Source of the DNA: Streptomyces sp. CB02009 | Lineage (GTDB): Bacteria > Actinomycetota > Actinomycetes > Streptomycetales > Streptomycetaceae | Direction of reading: 5' to 3' | NCBI RefSeq assembly: GCF_001905825.1 | Contig: NZ_LIVV01000009.1 | Location: forward strand, 186,001-250,000 | Length of the DNA stretch: 64,000 nucleotides | Shown: piece after piece, positions 47,430-56,229 of the stretch | Position numbering within the stretch: position 1 is the first letter of the stretch | How the letters are laid out: every line of letters starts with the position of its first letter | Position numbers and translations under genes: made by a program | Notes under the pieces: model-generated | Database searches by the model: none | What the model saw: the letters and a program-made list of their open reading frames with translations, nothing else | What the model was told of the DNA's origin: nothing

Positions 47430-47541
47430 GCCCGTACGCTCCCGCGGACGGCCTCGCGCCCGACAGGGCGCTGATACTCAGCCGGCGCGTGAGTACGGAC
47501 GTCGAGCGTGCCGGTCACACCGGGTTGATCGGCGAAAGGCT

Positions 47542-48447
47542 CTAGAGGACCGTGGCCCCCGGCGCCGGCGAGGTCGCCACCCGTGCGGTGCGGCAGGTGC
47601 CCGAGGCGGTCAGGGCGGCGGCGACCGTCTCCGCGGACTCCGCGTCCTTCACCAGGAACGCGGTCGTCGGGCCCGAGCCCGAGACCAGGGCCGCGAGCGC
47701 GCCCGCCTCCGTGCCGGCCGCCAGCGTCCCGGCGAGGGAGGGGCGCAGGGAGAGCGCCGCCGCCTGGAGGTCGTTGGCGAGGGCGGCCGCGAGCGCGGTC
47801 GTGTCCCCGGCGCGCAGGGCGTCCAGGAGGGCCGGGGAGGCGGCCGGTTCGGGGACCTCGGTGCCCTCGGTGAGCCGGTCGAACTCGCCGAACACCACCG
47901 GCGTCGACAGCCCGCCGTCGGCGACGGCGAACACCCAGTGGAAGACCCCGCCGACCCGCAGCCCCGTCAGCTTCTCGCCGCGCCCGGTCCCGAGCGCCGC
48001 CCCGCCGACCAGGCTGAACGGCACGTCGCTGCCGAGTTCGGCGCAGATCTCCAGGAGTTCCTCGCGGGAGGAGCCCAGGCCCCACAGCGCGTCGCAGGCG
48101 AGCAGGGCGCCCGCGCCGTCGGCGCTGCCGCCGGCCATGCCGCCGGCGACCGGGATGTCCTTGGCGATGTGCAGGTGCACGTCGGGGGCGATGCCGTGCC
48201 GGGCGGCGAGCAGTTCCGCGGCCCGCGCGGCCAGGTTGGTGCGGTCCAGCGGCACCTTGTCCGCGTCCGGGCCCTCGCAGGTGACCGTGAGCGTCTCGGC
48301 GGGGGTGGCGGTGACCTCGTCGTGGAGGGAGACCGCGAGGAAGACGTTGGCCAGGTCGTGGAAGCCGTCGGGGCGGGCGGCGCCCACCGCGAGCTGGACG
48401 TTGACCTTGGCGGGGACGCGGACGGTGACGCCCGCCGCGGCGGTCAC
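47542..48447 (-). CDS. ispE: 4-diphosphocytidyl-2-C-methyl-D-erythritol kinase
   Basis: A 301-aa GHMP kinase of the MEP isoprenoid pathway. VRVPAKVNVQLAVG opens the fold, and the ATP loop is IPVAGGMAGGSADGAGALLA (about residues 93-112). The late GHMP motif is LVSGSGPTTAFLV. The GTG at 48447 overlaps the rsmA stop (GTGA). It is the last gene of the conserved block tatD-rpfB-rsmA-ispE. Confidence 0.97.
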   Translation of the reverse strand: MTAAAGVTVRVPAKVNVQLAVGAARPDGFHDLANVFLAVSLHDEVTATPAETLTVTCEGPDADKVPLDRTNLAARAAELLAARHGIAPDVHLHIAKDIPVAGGMAGGSADGAGALLACDALWGLGSSREELLEICAELGSDVPFSLVGGAALGTGRGEKLTGLRVGGVFHWVFAVADGGLSTPVVFGEFDRLTEGTEVPEPAASPALLDALRAGDTTALAAALANDLQAAALSLRPSLAGTLAAGTEAGALAALVSGSGPTTAFLVKDAESAETVAAALTASGTCRTARVATSPAPGATVL

Positions 48448-49316
48448 GCCTTCGCCTCCGCGATCCGGGCGAACTCCTCCACCGTCAGCCCCTCGCCGCG
48501 GGCCTGCGGCGAGATCCCGGCCTTCACCAGGGCCTCCTCCGCCGCGGCGGGCGAGCCGGCCCACGTGGCGAGGGCCGCGCGCAGGGTCTTGCGGCGCTGC
48601 GCGAAGGCCGCGTCGACGACCGCGAAGACCTCCTGCCGGGTGGCGGTGGTCGCCAGCGGCTCGGTGCGGCGGACGAGGGAGACGAGACCGGAGTCGACGT
48701 TCGGCGCGGGCCAGAAGACGTTGCGGCCGATGGACCCGGCGCGCTTGACCTCCGCGTACCAGTTGGCCTTGACGGACGGCACGCCGTACACCTTGTTGCC
48801 CGGCTTGGCGGCGAGCCGGTCGGCGACCTCGGCCTGGACCATGACGAGGGTCCGCTCGATGCTCGGGAACCGCTCCAGCATGTGCAGCAGGACGGGCACG
48901 GCGACGTTGTACGGCAGGTTCGCGACGAGCGCGGTGGGCGCCGGGCCCGGCAGCTCCTGGACCTGCATCGCGTCGGAGTGCACGAGCGCGAAGCGGTCGG
49001 CGCGGGCGGGCATGCGGGCGGCGATCGTGGCGGGCAGCGCGGCGGCGAGCACGTCGTCGATCTCGACGGCCGTCACCCGGTCCGCGGCCTCCAGGAGGGC
49101 CAGGGTGAGGGAGCCGAGTCCGGGCCCCACCTCCACGACCACGTCGTCGGGCCGCACCTCGGCCGTGCGGACGATCCGCCGGACGGTGTTGGCGTCGATG
49201 ACGAAGTTCTGGCCCTTCTGCTTCGTGGGGCGCACGCCGAGGGCGGCGGCCAGTTCACGGATGTCGGCGGGGCCGAGGAGGGCGTCAGGGCTTTCGGGGC
49301 CGGTGGTGGTGCTCAC
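48444..49316 (-). CDS. rsmA: 16S rRNA dimethyladenosine transferase (KsgA)
   Basis: A 290-aa methyltransferase that dimethylates two adjacent adenines near the 3' end of 16S rRNA. Family motifs are KQKGQNFVIDANTVRRI (about residues 32-48), the SAM site VVEVGPGLGSLTLAL (about 61-75) and the catalytic NLPYNVAVPVL (about 134-144). GTG start at 49316. Translationally coupled to ispE. Confidence 0.97.
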   Translation of the reverse strand: MSTTTGPESPDALLGPADIRELAAALGVRPTKQKGQNFVIDANTVRRIVRTAEVRPDDVVVEVGPGLGSLTLALLEAADRVTAVEIDDVLAAALPATIAARMPARADRFALVHSDAMQVQELPGPAPTALVANLPYNVAVPVLLHMLERFPSIERTLVMVQAEVADRLAAKPGNKVYGVPSVKANWYAEVKRAGSIGRNVFWPAPNVDSGLVSLVRRTEPLATTATRQEVFAVVDAAFAQRRKTLRAALATWAGSPAAAEEALVKAGISPQARGEGLTVEEFARIAEAKA

Positions 49317-49448
49317 CGGTACAGCCTACGGGGCACCCGCGGGGCGGTCCTACGACCGACCCCGCCCCGCCCCGCCCGGCCCCGCCCGGCCCCCGCCTCA
49401 CTCCGTCCCGTCCCGCCGCGCCCCACTCCGCCTCGCGCCGCCTCCGCC
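49317..49448. repeat. Low-complexity CCCCG-repeat spacer between rpfB and rsmA
   Basis: 132 bp with almost no A or T. CCCCG and CCCGG pentamers are repeated at about 49358-49395, then come degenerate CGCCTCCGCCTC-like units. No gene is supported. It may weaken or modulate readthrough from rpfB into rsmA. Confidence 0.6.
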
Positions 49449-50729
49449 TCACCCGTGCAGCCGCCGTCCGCAGTGGGGCCACGGACTCGCCCCCCGCTGC
49501 ACGTACAGCTTCTTCGCCCGGAAGGTCTGCTCCGCGGCGGGCGCGTTCTGGGCGACGCCGCTGCCGCCGAGGGAGCGCCAGGTGCCGGGGTCGAACTGGT
49601 AGAGCCCGCCGTACGTCCCCGAGGGGTCGACGGCGTTCGGGCGGCCGCCCGACTCGCAGGCGGCGAGCGCGCCCCAGTCGAGGCCGTCGGCGCCCGCGAC
49701 GGAGGTGGGCATGGGCCGGGTGCCGACCCGGACCCGCCGGCTGACGGGTTCGCGGACGATCTCCTCGCCGAGCCGCCGGGGCCGCTGCGCGACGCCGTTG
49801 ACCGTCCGCAGGCCGTAGGTGACGCGGCGGACGCCGGCCGCGCCCTGCCGGTCGACGACCTCGGTGCCGACGAAGAGCTCGGGATCGCGGGTCCGCTCCA
49901 CGGCGTACGGCACGGACTCCTCGCGCGACACCTTCGTGCCGGTGATCCGCAGCACGGTGACGGTCTGGCCGTCGCGCGGGAAGGAGTCGGGGACGACGGA
50001 GGTGGCGTCCTGCGCGGAGAGGGTGATCCCGGCCTCGGTGAGGGCCTCGCGGACGGTGGCGGCGTTCGTCCGGATGGTCCGCTCGCGCCCGTCGGCGAGG
50101 AAGGTGACCGTCCGCTCGGTCCGCACGTCGAGGGCGAGCCCGCCGCGGGAGATGGGGGCGCCGCGGGAGACCGAGAGGTACGCGCCCTCCGCGCGGACCC
50201 CGAGCTGGCGCAGCGCGCCCTCGACGGTCCGGGCGGTCGTCCAGACCTGGCGCCGCTGCCCGTCGAGGGTGAGGGCGACGGGGCGGCCGTACCGGATGAC
50301 GATCTCGTCGCCGCTGGCCAGCGCCTCGGCGGGGGCGGGCGCGACGATGTCGTGGGCGCCGACGGCGACGCCCTCGTCGGCGAGGAGTTCCCCGACGTCG
50401 TCGGCGAAGGTGTGGAGGGTGCGCGGGACGCCGTCGACGGAGAGCCGGACGGCCTTGTCGTCGGCGACGAACGCACTGGTGCCGCCGGCCAGGAAGGCGA
50501 CGACGAGCGCCTGCGGGACGAGCCGCCGCAGCCCCTCCCCCGCGGGCCCCGAGGCCTTGCGGCGGCGGGCGGCCCGCCGGGCCCCGGCACGGGAGCCCTG
50601 CCCGGGGACGAGGCCCGGCCCGGCCCCCGGGGCGGGGACGACGAGCGGCGCGGCCTGGGTCGGCTGCTCGTGCACGGGCAGGGGCGCGGCCCGCCGTCCG
50701 GCGCGGTGACTGCCCTGGGAAGTGCTCAC
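49449..50729 (-). CDS. rpfB: Resuscitation-promoting factor with DUF348 and G5 domains
   Basis: A 426-aa cell-wall lytic enzyme that helps dormant spores or cells resume growth. A Pro/Arg cytoplasmic head, one signal-anchor helix (about residues 72-92), three DUF348 repeats (about 95-235), a G5 domain (about 245-325, with the ELFVGTEVVDRQG segment) and a C-terminal Rpf lysozyme-like domain (about 345-426). That domain begins LDWGALAACESGGRPNAVDPSGTYGGLYQFDPGTW, with the catalytic Glu in ACESGG. Same architecture and position (between tatD and ksgA) as mycobacterial RpfB. GTG start at 50729. Confidence 0.95.
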   Translation of the reverse strand: MSTSQGSHRAGRRAAPLPVHEQPTQAAPLVVPAPGAGPGLVPGQGSRAGARRAARRRKASGPAGEGLRRLVPQALVVAFLAGGTSAFVADDKAVRLSVDGVPRTLHTFADDVGELLADEGVAVGAHDIVAPAPAEALASGDEIVIRYGRPVALTLDGQRRQVWTTARTVEGALRQLGVRAEGAYLSVSRGAPISRGGLALDVRTERTVTFLADGRERTIRTNAATVREALTEAGITLSAQDATSVVPDSFPRDGQTVTVLRITGTKVSREESVPYAVERTRDPELFVGTEVVDRQGAAGVRRVTYGLRTVNGVAQRPRRLGEEIVREPVSRRVRVGTRPMPTSVAGADGLDWGALAACESGGRPNAVDPSGTYGGLYQFDPGTWRSLGGSGVAQNAPAAEQTFRAKKLYVQRGASPWPHCGRRLHG

Positions 50730-50800
50730 GAGGCCGGGACCCTACCCGCGCGCCCCTCACGCGGTGCGGTGAACCGGCTACGACACGTAACCGTTATGGA

Positions 50801-51670
50801 TCAGTAATCGAAGGCGCGGGCCGTGTTCACCGCGATCGCCTCGGCCATCTCGTTCTCGTCGATGCCGCGGACCTCGGCCATGGCCCGGAGGGTGACCGGG
50901 ATCAGGTACGGGGCGTTCGGGCGGCCGCGGTAGGGCGCCGGGGTGAGGAAGGGGGCGTCGGTCTCGACGAGGACGAGTTCCAGCGGGGCGACGGCGAGCG
51001 CGTCGCGCAGGTGCTGGGCGTTCTTGAAGGTGACGTTGCCGGCGAAGGACATGTAGTAGCCCTTGGCGGCGCAGATCTCGGCCATGGCGGCGTCGCCGGA
51101 GTAGCAGTGGAAGACGGTCCGCTCGGGGGCGCCCTCCTCGTCCAGGACGCGGAGCACGTCGGCGTGGGCCTCGCGGTCGTGGATGACGAGTGCCTTGCCG
51201 TGCCGCTTGGCGATCTCGATGTGGGCGCGGAAGGAACGCTCCTGCGCGGCGATGCCCTCGGGGCCGGTGCGGAAGAAGTCGAGGCCGGTCTCGCCGACGC
51301 CGCGGACGTGCGGGAGGGCGGCGAGCCGGTCGATCTCGGTGAGCGCGTCGTCGAGGGCGGATTCGCCGCCGCCCGGGCGGGCGCCCTGGCGGGACCACCC
51401 GTCGGGGTCCCCGAGGACGATCCGGGGCGCTTCGTTGGGGTGCAGGGCGACGGCCGCGTGCACGTGCTCGTGTGCGGCGGCGGTCTCCGCGGCCCACTGG
51501 GAGCCCTTCACGTCGCAGCCGACCTGCACGACGGTGGTCACTCCGACGGCGGCGGCCTTGACCAGCGCCTCCTCGACGGTCCCGGACTGGAGGTCCAGGT
51601 GGGTGTGCGAGTCCGCGACCTCCACGAGGAGGGGTTCGGGCAGCGGCGGCGGGGCGTCCTTGGCACTCAT
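50801..51670 (-). CDS. tatD: TatD-family metal-dependent hydrolase
   Basis: A 289-aa metallo-hydrolase, a DNase in characterised members. Metal ligands are in DSHTHLDL (about residues 21-28), GETGLDFF (about 123-130), VIHDREAH (about 157-164) and ETDAPFLTP (about 232-240). The ATG at 51670 has GGGG 3-4 nt upstream; the ORF is open 23 codons further without a better start. Conserved upstream neighbour of rpfB. Confidence 0.94.
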   Translation of the reverse strand: MSAKDAPPPLPEPLLVEVADSHTHLDLQSGTVEEALVKAAAVGVTTVVQVGCDVKGSQWAAETAAAHEHVHAAVALHPNEAPRIVLGDPDGWSRQGARPGGGESALDDALTEIDRLAALPHVRGVGETGLDFFRTGPEGIAAQERSFRAHIEIAKRHGKALVIHDREAHADVLRVLDEEGAPERTVFHCYSGDAAMAEICAAKGYYMSFAGNVTFKNAQHLRDALAVAPLELVLVETDAPFLTPAPYRGRPNAPYLIPVTLRAMAEVRGIDENEMAEAIAVNTARAFDY

Positions 51671-51755
51671 GACCCCGATCGTACGAGGGTCACGAGTGCC
51701 GACGCGCGTGGATATGCCGGTCCCGGTCCGGTCCGGCACCCGGCCCGGGGGGGAC

Positions 51756-51813
51756 GCTCCGGGGCTAGGGGTGGCGCCGGGGCTAGGGGCGGCGCTCCGG
51801 GGCTAAGGGTGGC
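51756..51813. repeat. Three tandem repeats carrying the stop of the zinc-ribbon gene
   Basis: Units at 51756-51775, 51776-51793 and 51794-51813 share a CCGGGGCTA-A/G-GGG-GGC core. The CTA in unit 3 (51803-51805) is the TAG stop of the minus-strand gene. The two downstream units repeat that TAG. Confidence 0.9.
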
Positions 51814-52222
51814 GCCGGAAGGGGTGCAGCAGGTCGGACAGATGCCAGTGGTGCGGCACCGGCGGCTGCTCGGAGTCGTCCTCGGTCAGCTCCTGGCCGA
51901 TGGGTCCGGCCGGCGAGACGGGCTTGGTCTCCTTCGATCCCCGCCGGTGCTTCTCCGTCGCGGCGATCAGGTCCAGCACCGACGACACCTGCCCCGCACG
52001 CATGATCCGGACGACGTGACCGCCGCAGTTCATACAGGTGGGGCTGGACAGCGGGGACGGAACCCGCTCCCCGTCGGCCTTGTAGACGACGAAATTGTGG
52101 CCTGCGGCGTCGACGTGGTGCTCGATCTCGTACGCCTGCTCCCAGCCGTATCCACAGCGCATGCAGGCAAAGGCGTACGCCTCATGGGCGACGGATATGC
52201 CGGTGCCGGTGATCTCGGACAT
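51803..52222 (-). CDS. Zinc-ribbon protein of unknown function
   Basis: A 139-aa soluble protein conserved next to tatD in Streptomyces as far as I recall. Two Cys pairs, CMRC (about residues 20-23) and CMNC followed by GGHVVRI (about 62-70), look like a zinc ribbon. The tail from about 85 is charged and disordered and ends FRRHP. The ATG at 52222 has GAGGAGCTGG upstream. No function can be assigned. Its 3' end is part of a tandem repeat that copies the stop codon. Confidence 0.85.
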   Translation of the reverse strand: MSEITGTGISVAHEAYAFACMRCGYGWEQAYEIEHHVDAAGHNFVVYKADGERVPSPLSSPTCMNCGGHVVRIMRAGQVSSVLDLIAATEKHRRGSKETKPVSPAGPIGQELTEDDSEQPPVPHHWHLSDLLHPFRRHP

Positions 52223-52361
52223 TCCAGCTCCTCTCCACTGATCCAGTGGACGCCTTTTCGGGCCGGAGCGCATCAGCACGGGTCGAACCATGGAAGGCAT
52301 TTGGCAGTTCCCTTGCCAAGAGCCCTGTGACGGGTCTCCGCGCCGGGTTCGGCTTTGCCTT

Positions 52362-53240
52362 TCAGGTTAGTCCTTTACCGTTTCCGGGGCCCGGTCCAGC
52401 CGCATTCTTTGCCGCCACCACGGCATCGAACACCTCGCGCTTGGGAAGCCCGGCGTCGGCGGCGACCGCGGCGATCGCCTCCTTGCGCCGCTCGCCCGCC
52501 TCCTCGCGCACCCGCACCCTGCGCACCAGCTCCTCGGCGTCGAGTTCGGCCGGTCCCGTCTCGGGGGCGCCCTCGACGACGACGGTGATCTCGCCCCGTA
52601 CGCCCTCGGCCGCCCAGGCCGCGAGTTCGGCCAGCGGGCCGCGCTTGACCTCCTCGTACGTCTTGGTCAGCTCGCGGCAGACGGCGGCGCGGCGCTCGGC
52701 GCCGAAGACCTCGGCCATCGCGGCGAGGGTGTCGTCGAGCCGGTGCGGGGCCTCGAAGTAGACGAGGGTGCGGCGCTCGTCGGCGACCTCGCGGAGCCGG
52801 CCGAGGCGCTCGCCCGCCTTCCTGGGCAGGAAGCCCTCGAAGCAGAAGCGGTCCACGGGCAGGCCCGAGAGGGCGAGCGCGGTGAGGACGGCGGACGGGC
52901 CGGGGACGGCCGTCACCTTGATGTCCTGCTCGACGGCGGCGGCGACGAGCCGGTAGCCGGGGTCGGACACGGACGGCATGCCCGCGTCGGTGACGAGCAG
53001 CACGCGCGCCCCGCCGACCAGGGCCTCGACCAGCTCCGGCGTACGGGCGGACTCGTTCCCCTCGAAGTAGGAGACGACGCGGCCCGTCGTGTGGATGCCC
53101 AGGGCACGCGTCAGTCCGCGCAGCCTCCGGGTGTCCTCGGCGGCCACGATGTCCGCGTTCTCCAGTTCGGTGGCGAGTCGGGGCGGAGCGTCCGCGATGT
53201 CGCCGATGGGGGTCCCTGCGAGTACCAGCGTTCCTGTCAC
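52362..53240 (-). CDS. rsmI: 16S rRNA 2'-O-methyltransferase RsmI
   Basis: A 292-aa tetrapyrrole-methylase-fold enzyme that methylates C1402 of 16S rRNA. Family motifs are TGTLVLAGTPIGD at the start, ADIVAAEDTRRLRGLT, LLVTDAGMPSVSDPGYRLV and FEGFLPRK. I prefer the GTG at 53240: GGAGG lies 7 nt upstream and the protein then begins MTGTLVLAGTPIG as in relatives. The ATG at 53249 would put that box against the start. Divergent from pmt. Confidence 0.96.
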   Translation of the reverse strand: MTGTLVLAGTPIGDIADAPPRLATELENADIVAAEDTRRLRGLTRALGIHTTGRVVSYFEGNESARTPELVEALVGGARVLLVTDAGMPSVSDPGYRLVAAAVEQDIKVTAVPGPSAVLTALALSGLPVDRFCFEGFLPRKAGERLGRLREVADERRTLVYFEAPHRLDDTLAAMAEVFGAERRAAVCRELTKTYEEVKRGPLAELAAWAAEGVRGEITVVVEGAPETGPAELDAEELVRRVRVREEAGERRKEAIAAVAADAGLPKREVFDAVVAAKNAAGPGPGNGKGLT

Positions 53241-53301
53241 ACGCCCCATCCTCCCAGCCCGGAGAGGCGACGCGCACAGGCGCGTTCCCTACGATGGCGC
53301 G

Positions 53302-55056
53302 GTGACCAGTACCGCACCCGAGGCCATGGAAGGCCAGCACCCCATGGCAGAGCCCGTGGCAGAGCCCTCTCCGTGGCACCAGCGGCTCCGGCGTTTCGGC
53401 TACGCGCCGCCCGCCGGACGCGCCGCCCCCATCGGGCTGCGGGAGCGGCTCGTCCCCTCGTACGTCCGCCCGTCCAAGCGCGTGATGTCGCTGCTCGGCA
53501 TCGGCCCCGACCGGTCCGAGCGGCTGTGGCGGCTGATGGCCTGGGGCGGTCCGCTCCTGGTCACGGCGGTCGCGGGGCTGCTCAGGTTCTGGAACCTGGG
53601 CAAGCCGAACGCGGTGATATTCGACGAGACGTACTACGCCAAGGACTCCTGGGCGCTGATCAACCAGGGGTACGAGGGGGCGTGGCCGAAGGACATCGAC
53701 AAGACCGTCCTCAGCGACCCCGGCGCGGTCCTCGTGCCGACCGATCCCGGCTACGTCGTCCATCCCCCGATGGGCAAGTGGGTCATCGGCGCCGGCGAGA
53801 AGCTGATCGGCTTCGAGCCGTTCGGCTGGCGCTTCATGGTGGCGCTGCTCGGCACGCTGTCGGTCCTGATGCTGTGCCGGATCGGCCGGCGGCTCTTCCG
53901 CTCCACCTTCCTGGGCTGTCTGGCGGGTCTGCTGCTCGCCGTCGACGGACTGCACTTCGTGATGAGCCGTACGGCGCTCCTCGACCAGGTGCTGATGTTC
54001 TTCGTCCTGGCGGCCTTCGGCTGCCTGGTCCTGGACCGCGACCGGACCAGGAAGCGGCTCGCGGGCGCGCTCCCGGAGGACGAGGAGGGCGTGCTGCGGC
54101 CGGACGCCGAGATCGCGGAGTCCCTGCGCCTGGGATGGCGGCCGTGGCGGATCGCGGCCGGTGTGATGCTGGGCCTCGCGGCGGCGACCAAGTGGAACGG
54201 CCTCTACGTCATGGTGGGCTTCGGCCTGATGACGGTGCTGTGGGACGTCGGCGGGCGCCGGACGGCGGGAGCGGTCCGCCCGTACCTCGCGGTGGTGAAG
54301 AAGGACCTGGTCCCGGCGTTCGTGTCCGTCGTCCCGGTCGCTATCGCCACCTACCTGGTGACGTGGACCGGCTGGATCGTCAGTGACAAGGGCTACTTCC
54401 GGAACTGGGCCGCCGACCAGGACAAGCTGGACGGCGGCGGCACCTGGGGCTGGCTGCCGCAGTGGCTGCGCAGCCTCTGGCACTACGAGTCCGAGGTCTA
54501 CAGCTTCCACGTGGGCCTCACCTCGCCCCACACGTACGAGTCGAACCCGTGGTCGTGGATCGTCCTCGGCCGCCCGGTCTCCTACTTCTACGAGTCCCCC
54601 GCGCCCGGCACCGGCGGCTGCCCGGCCTCCGCGAAGGAGAAGTGCGCGGCGGAGGTCCTGGCCCTCGGCACCCCGCTGCTGTGGTGGGCCGCCTGCTTCG
54701 CGATCCTGTACATCCTGTGGCGCTGGGCCTTCCGCCGCGACTGGCGCGCGGGCGCGATCGCCTGCGGCATCGCGGCCGGCTGGGTCCCCTGGTTCCTCTA
54801 CCAGGAACGCACCATCTTCCTTTTCTACGCGGTGGTCTTCGTTCCGTTCCTGTGTCTGGCGGTGGCGATGATGCTGGGCGCGATCATCGGCCCCGCGGGT
54901 TCGTCGGAACGGCGCCGCACATTCGGCGCGGTGGCGGCGGGCTGCATCGTTCTGCTCATCGTCTGGAATTTCATCTATTTCTGGCCCATCTACACCGGCA
55001 CTCCCATTCCGCTCGACCAATGGCGGAACCGGATGTGGCTCGACACCTGGGTGTAG
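53302..55056 (+). CDS. pmt: Protein O-mannosyltransferase (Pmt)
   Basis: A 584-aa membrane glycosyltransferase of the GT39 family that moves mannose from polyprenyl-phosphate-mannose to secreted proteins. About eleven membrane helices. The first extracytoplasmic loop has the essential acidic pair in IFDETYYAKDSW (about residues 108-119), and DPGYVVHPPMGKWVIG lies at about 149-164. In S. coelicolor the enzyme glycosylates lipoproteins such as PstS and is needed for phage phiC31 infection. A TACGAT box ends 6 nt before the GTG at 53302, so the mRNA may be leaderless. Confidence 0.93.
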   Translation: MTSTAPEAMEGQHPMAEPVAEPSPWHQRLRRFGYAPPAGRAAPIGLRERLVPSYVRPSKRVMSLLGIGPDRSERLWRLMAWGGPLLVTAVAGLLRFWNLGKPNAVIFDETYYAKDSWALINQGYEGAWPKDIDKTVLSDPGAVLVPTDPGYVVHPPMGKWVIGAGEKLIGFEPFGWRFMVALLGTLSVLMLCRIGRRLFRSTFLGCLAGLLLAVDGLHFVMSRTALLDQVLMFFVLAAFGCLVLDRDRTRKRLAGALPEDEEGVLRPDAEIAESLRLGWRPWRIAAGVMLGLAAATKWNGLYVMVGFGLMTVLWDVGGRRTAGAVRPYLAVVKKDLVPAFVSVVPVAIATYLVTWTGWIVSDKGYFRNWAADQDKLDGGGTWGWLPQWLRSLWHYESEVYSFHVGLTSPHTYESNPWSWIVLGRPVSYFYESPAPGTGGCPASAKEKCAAEVLALGTPLLWWAACFAILYILWRWAFRRDWRAGAIACGIAAGWVPWFLYQERTIFLFYAVVFVPFLCLAVAMMLGAIIGPAGSSERRRTFGAVAAGCIVLLIVWNFIYFWPIYTGTPIPLDQWRNRMWLDTWV

Positions 55057-55075
55057 CCGGGGGGGGAATCGCACG

Positions 55076-55108
55076 CGAGAGGGCGCGACCGGTGGTCGCG
55101 CCCTCTCG
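55076..55108 (+). terminator. Terminator of pmt
   Basis: A perfect 15-bp stem (55076-55090 with 55094-55108) and a 3-nt loop, 20 nt past the pmt stop, followed by CTTGTCTG. Confidence 0.88.
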
Positions 55109-55206
55109 CTTGTCTGCGGCGGATTCGTACAACCATCCGCCCGCTCAGGAGTCGTACAGGGCGAGCGCGCCGGACGCGCGTGCGCTTCGTTTCCAGGGGG
55201 ACCCAC

Positions 55207-56130
55207 ATGACTCACCACATATCCGTGCGCGGCCGCGTGCTCACGGCCGCGGCCGCCGTCGGCATGCTCGTACCCGTCGTCGCCGGCGCGGCGCCCGCCG
55301 CCGCCGCGACCGCGCCGCAGGTCAGCTGCACCTCCAGCCAGCCGGGGCTCGCCGCCAAGCTGCAGCGCGACATCACCGCCGCGCTCGCCTCGCGCGCCGG
55401 AACCGTCGCCGTCGGCCTGCGCGACCGCACCACGAACACCACGTGCACGCTGCGCGCGACGACCTCGTACGACTCGGCCAGCGTCGTGAAGGTGACCGTC
55501 CTCGCCACGCTCCTCTGGGACGCGAAGAAGACCAACCGGCAGCTGACCTCGCGCGAGACCACCCTCGCCACCGCCATGATCACCAAGTCCGACAACGCGG
55601 CCACCACCTCCCTGTGGAACCAGCTCGGCGTCACCAAGGTGAAGGGCTTCCTCGCGGCGGCCGGCATGACCCGGACGGTGCCGGGGTCCGGCGGGTACTG
55701 GGGGCTCACCCGGATCAACGTCACCGACGAGCAGCGGCTGCTCTCCCTGATCACCGCCAGGAACACCGTCCTCAGCGACAACTCCCGCGCGTACATCCTC
55801 AAGCTCATGGGCCGCGTCGTCACCTCGCAGAAGTGGGGAACCCCCGCGGGCGCGCCCTCCTCGGTGGGCGTGCACGTCAAGAACGGCTGGCTGCAGCGCG
55901 CCACGCGCGGCTGGCGTGTGCACAGCATCGGCGCGTTCCAGGGCGGCGGCCACGACTACACCATCACCGTGCTCACCGACGGCAACAGCTCCATGACGTA
56001 CGGGGTGAACACCATCCAGGCCGTCTCCCGGGCGATCCACCGGGATCTGACCCCGACGGCGAAGGCCGAGTCCCGTTACACGCCGCCGCTCCCGCCCGCG
56101 GAGGCGCACATCAAGGTCCCCCAGGGCTGA
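55207..56130 (+). CDS. Secreted serine hydrolase, class A beta-lactamase-like
   Basis: A 307-aa secreted protein with a Sec signal cut near AAAATAPQ (about residue 34). The fold motifs are SVVK (the SxxK motif, in DSASVVKVTV, about residues 96-105), SDN (in KSDNAATT) and KNG in HVKNGW replacing KTG. No Glu is visible in the usual omega-loop position (ExxLN), so true beta-lactamase activity is doubtful. A peptidase or transpeptidase-like role in the wall is possible. The ATG at 55207 has CAGGGGG upstream. Confidence 0.88.
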   Translation: MTHHISVRGRVLTAAAAVGMLVPVVAGAAPAAAATAPQVSCTSSQPGLAAKLQRDITAALASRAGTVAVGLRDRTTNTTCTLRATTSYDSASVVKVTVLATLLWDAKKTNRQLTSRETTLATAMITKSDNAATTSLWNQLGVTKVKGFLAAAGMTRTVPGSGGYWGLTRINVTDEQRLLSLITARNTVLSDNSRAYILKLMGRVVTSQKWGTPAGAPSSVGVHVKNGWLQRATRGWRVHSIGAFQGGGHDYTITVLTDGNSSMTYGVNTIQAVSRAIHRDLTPTAKAESRYTPPLPPAEAHIKVPQG

Positions 56131-56229
56131 CTCCCGACCGGCCTGTGTGACGGAGAGGCCGGAAGGTGCTCGACACACGCATGGGGCGCTGCTTGACTCG
56201 TGGGTTCACACGGGGAGGGGAGCGCAGCC

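Noticed and set aside
55207..56130. Calling this gene a true beta-lactamase resistance gene
   Set aside because: SxxK and SDN are present, but KTG is KNG and the omega-loop Glu is not evident, so resistance should not be inferred.
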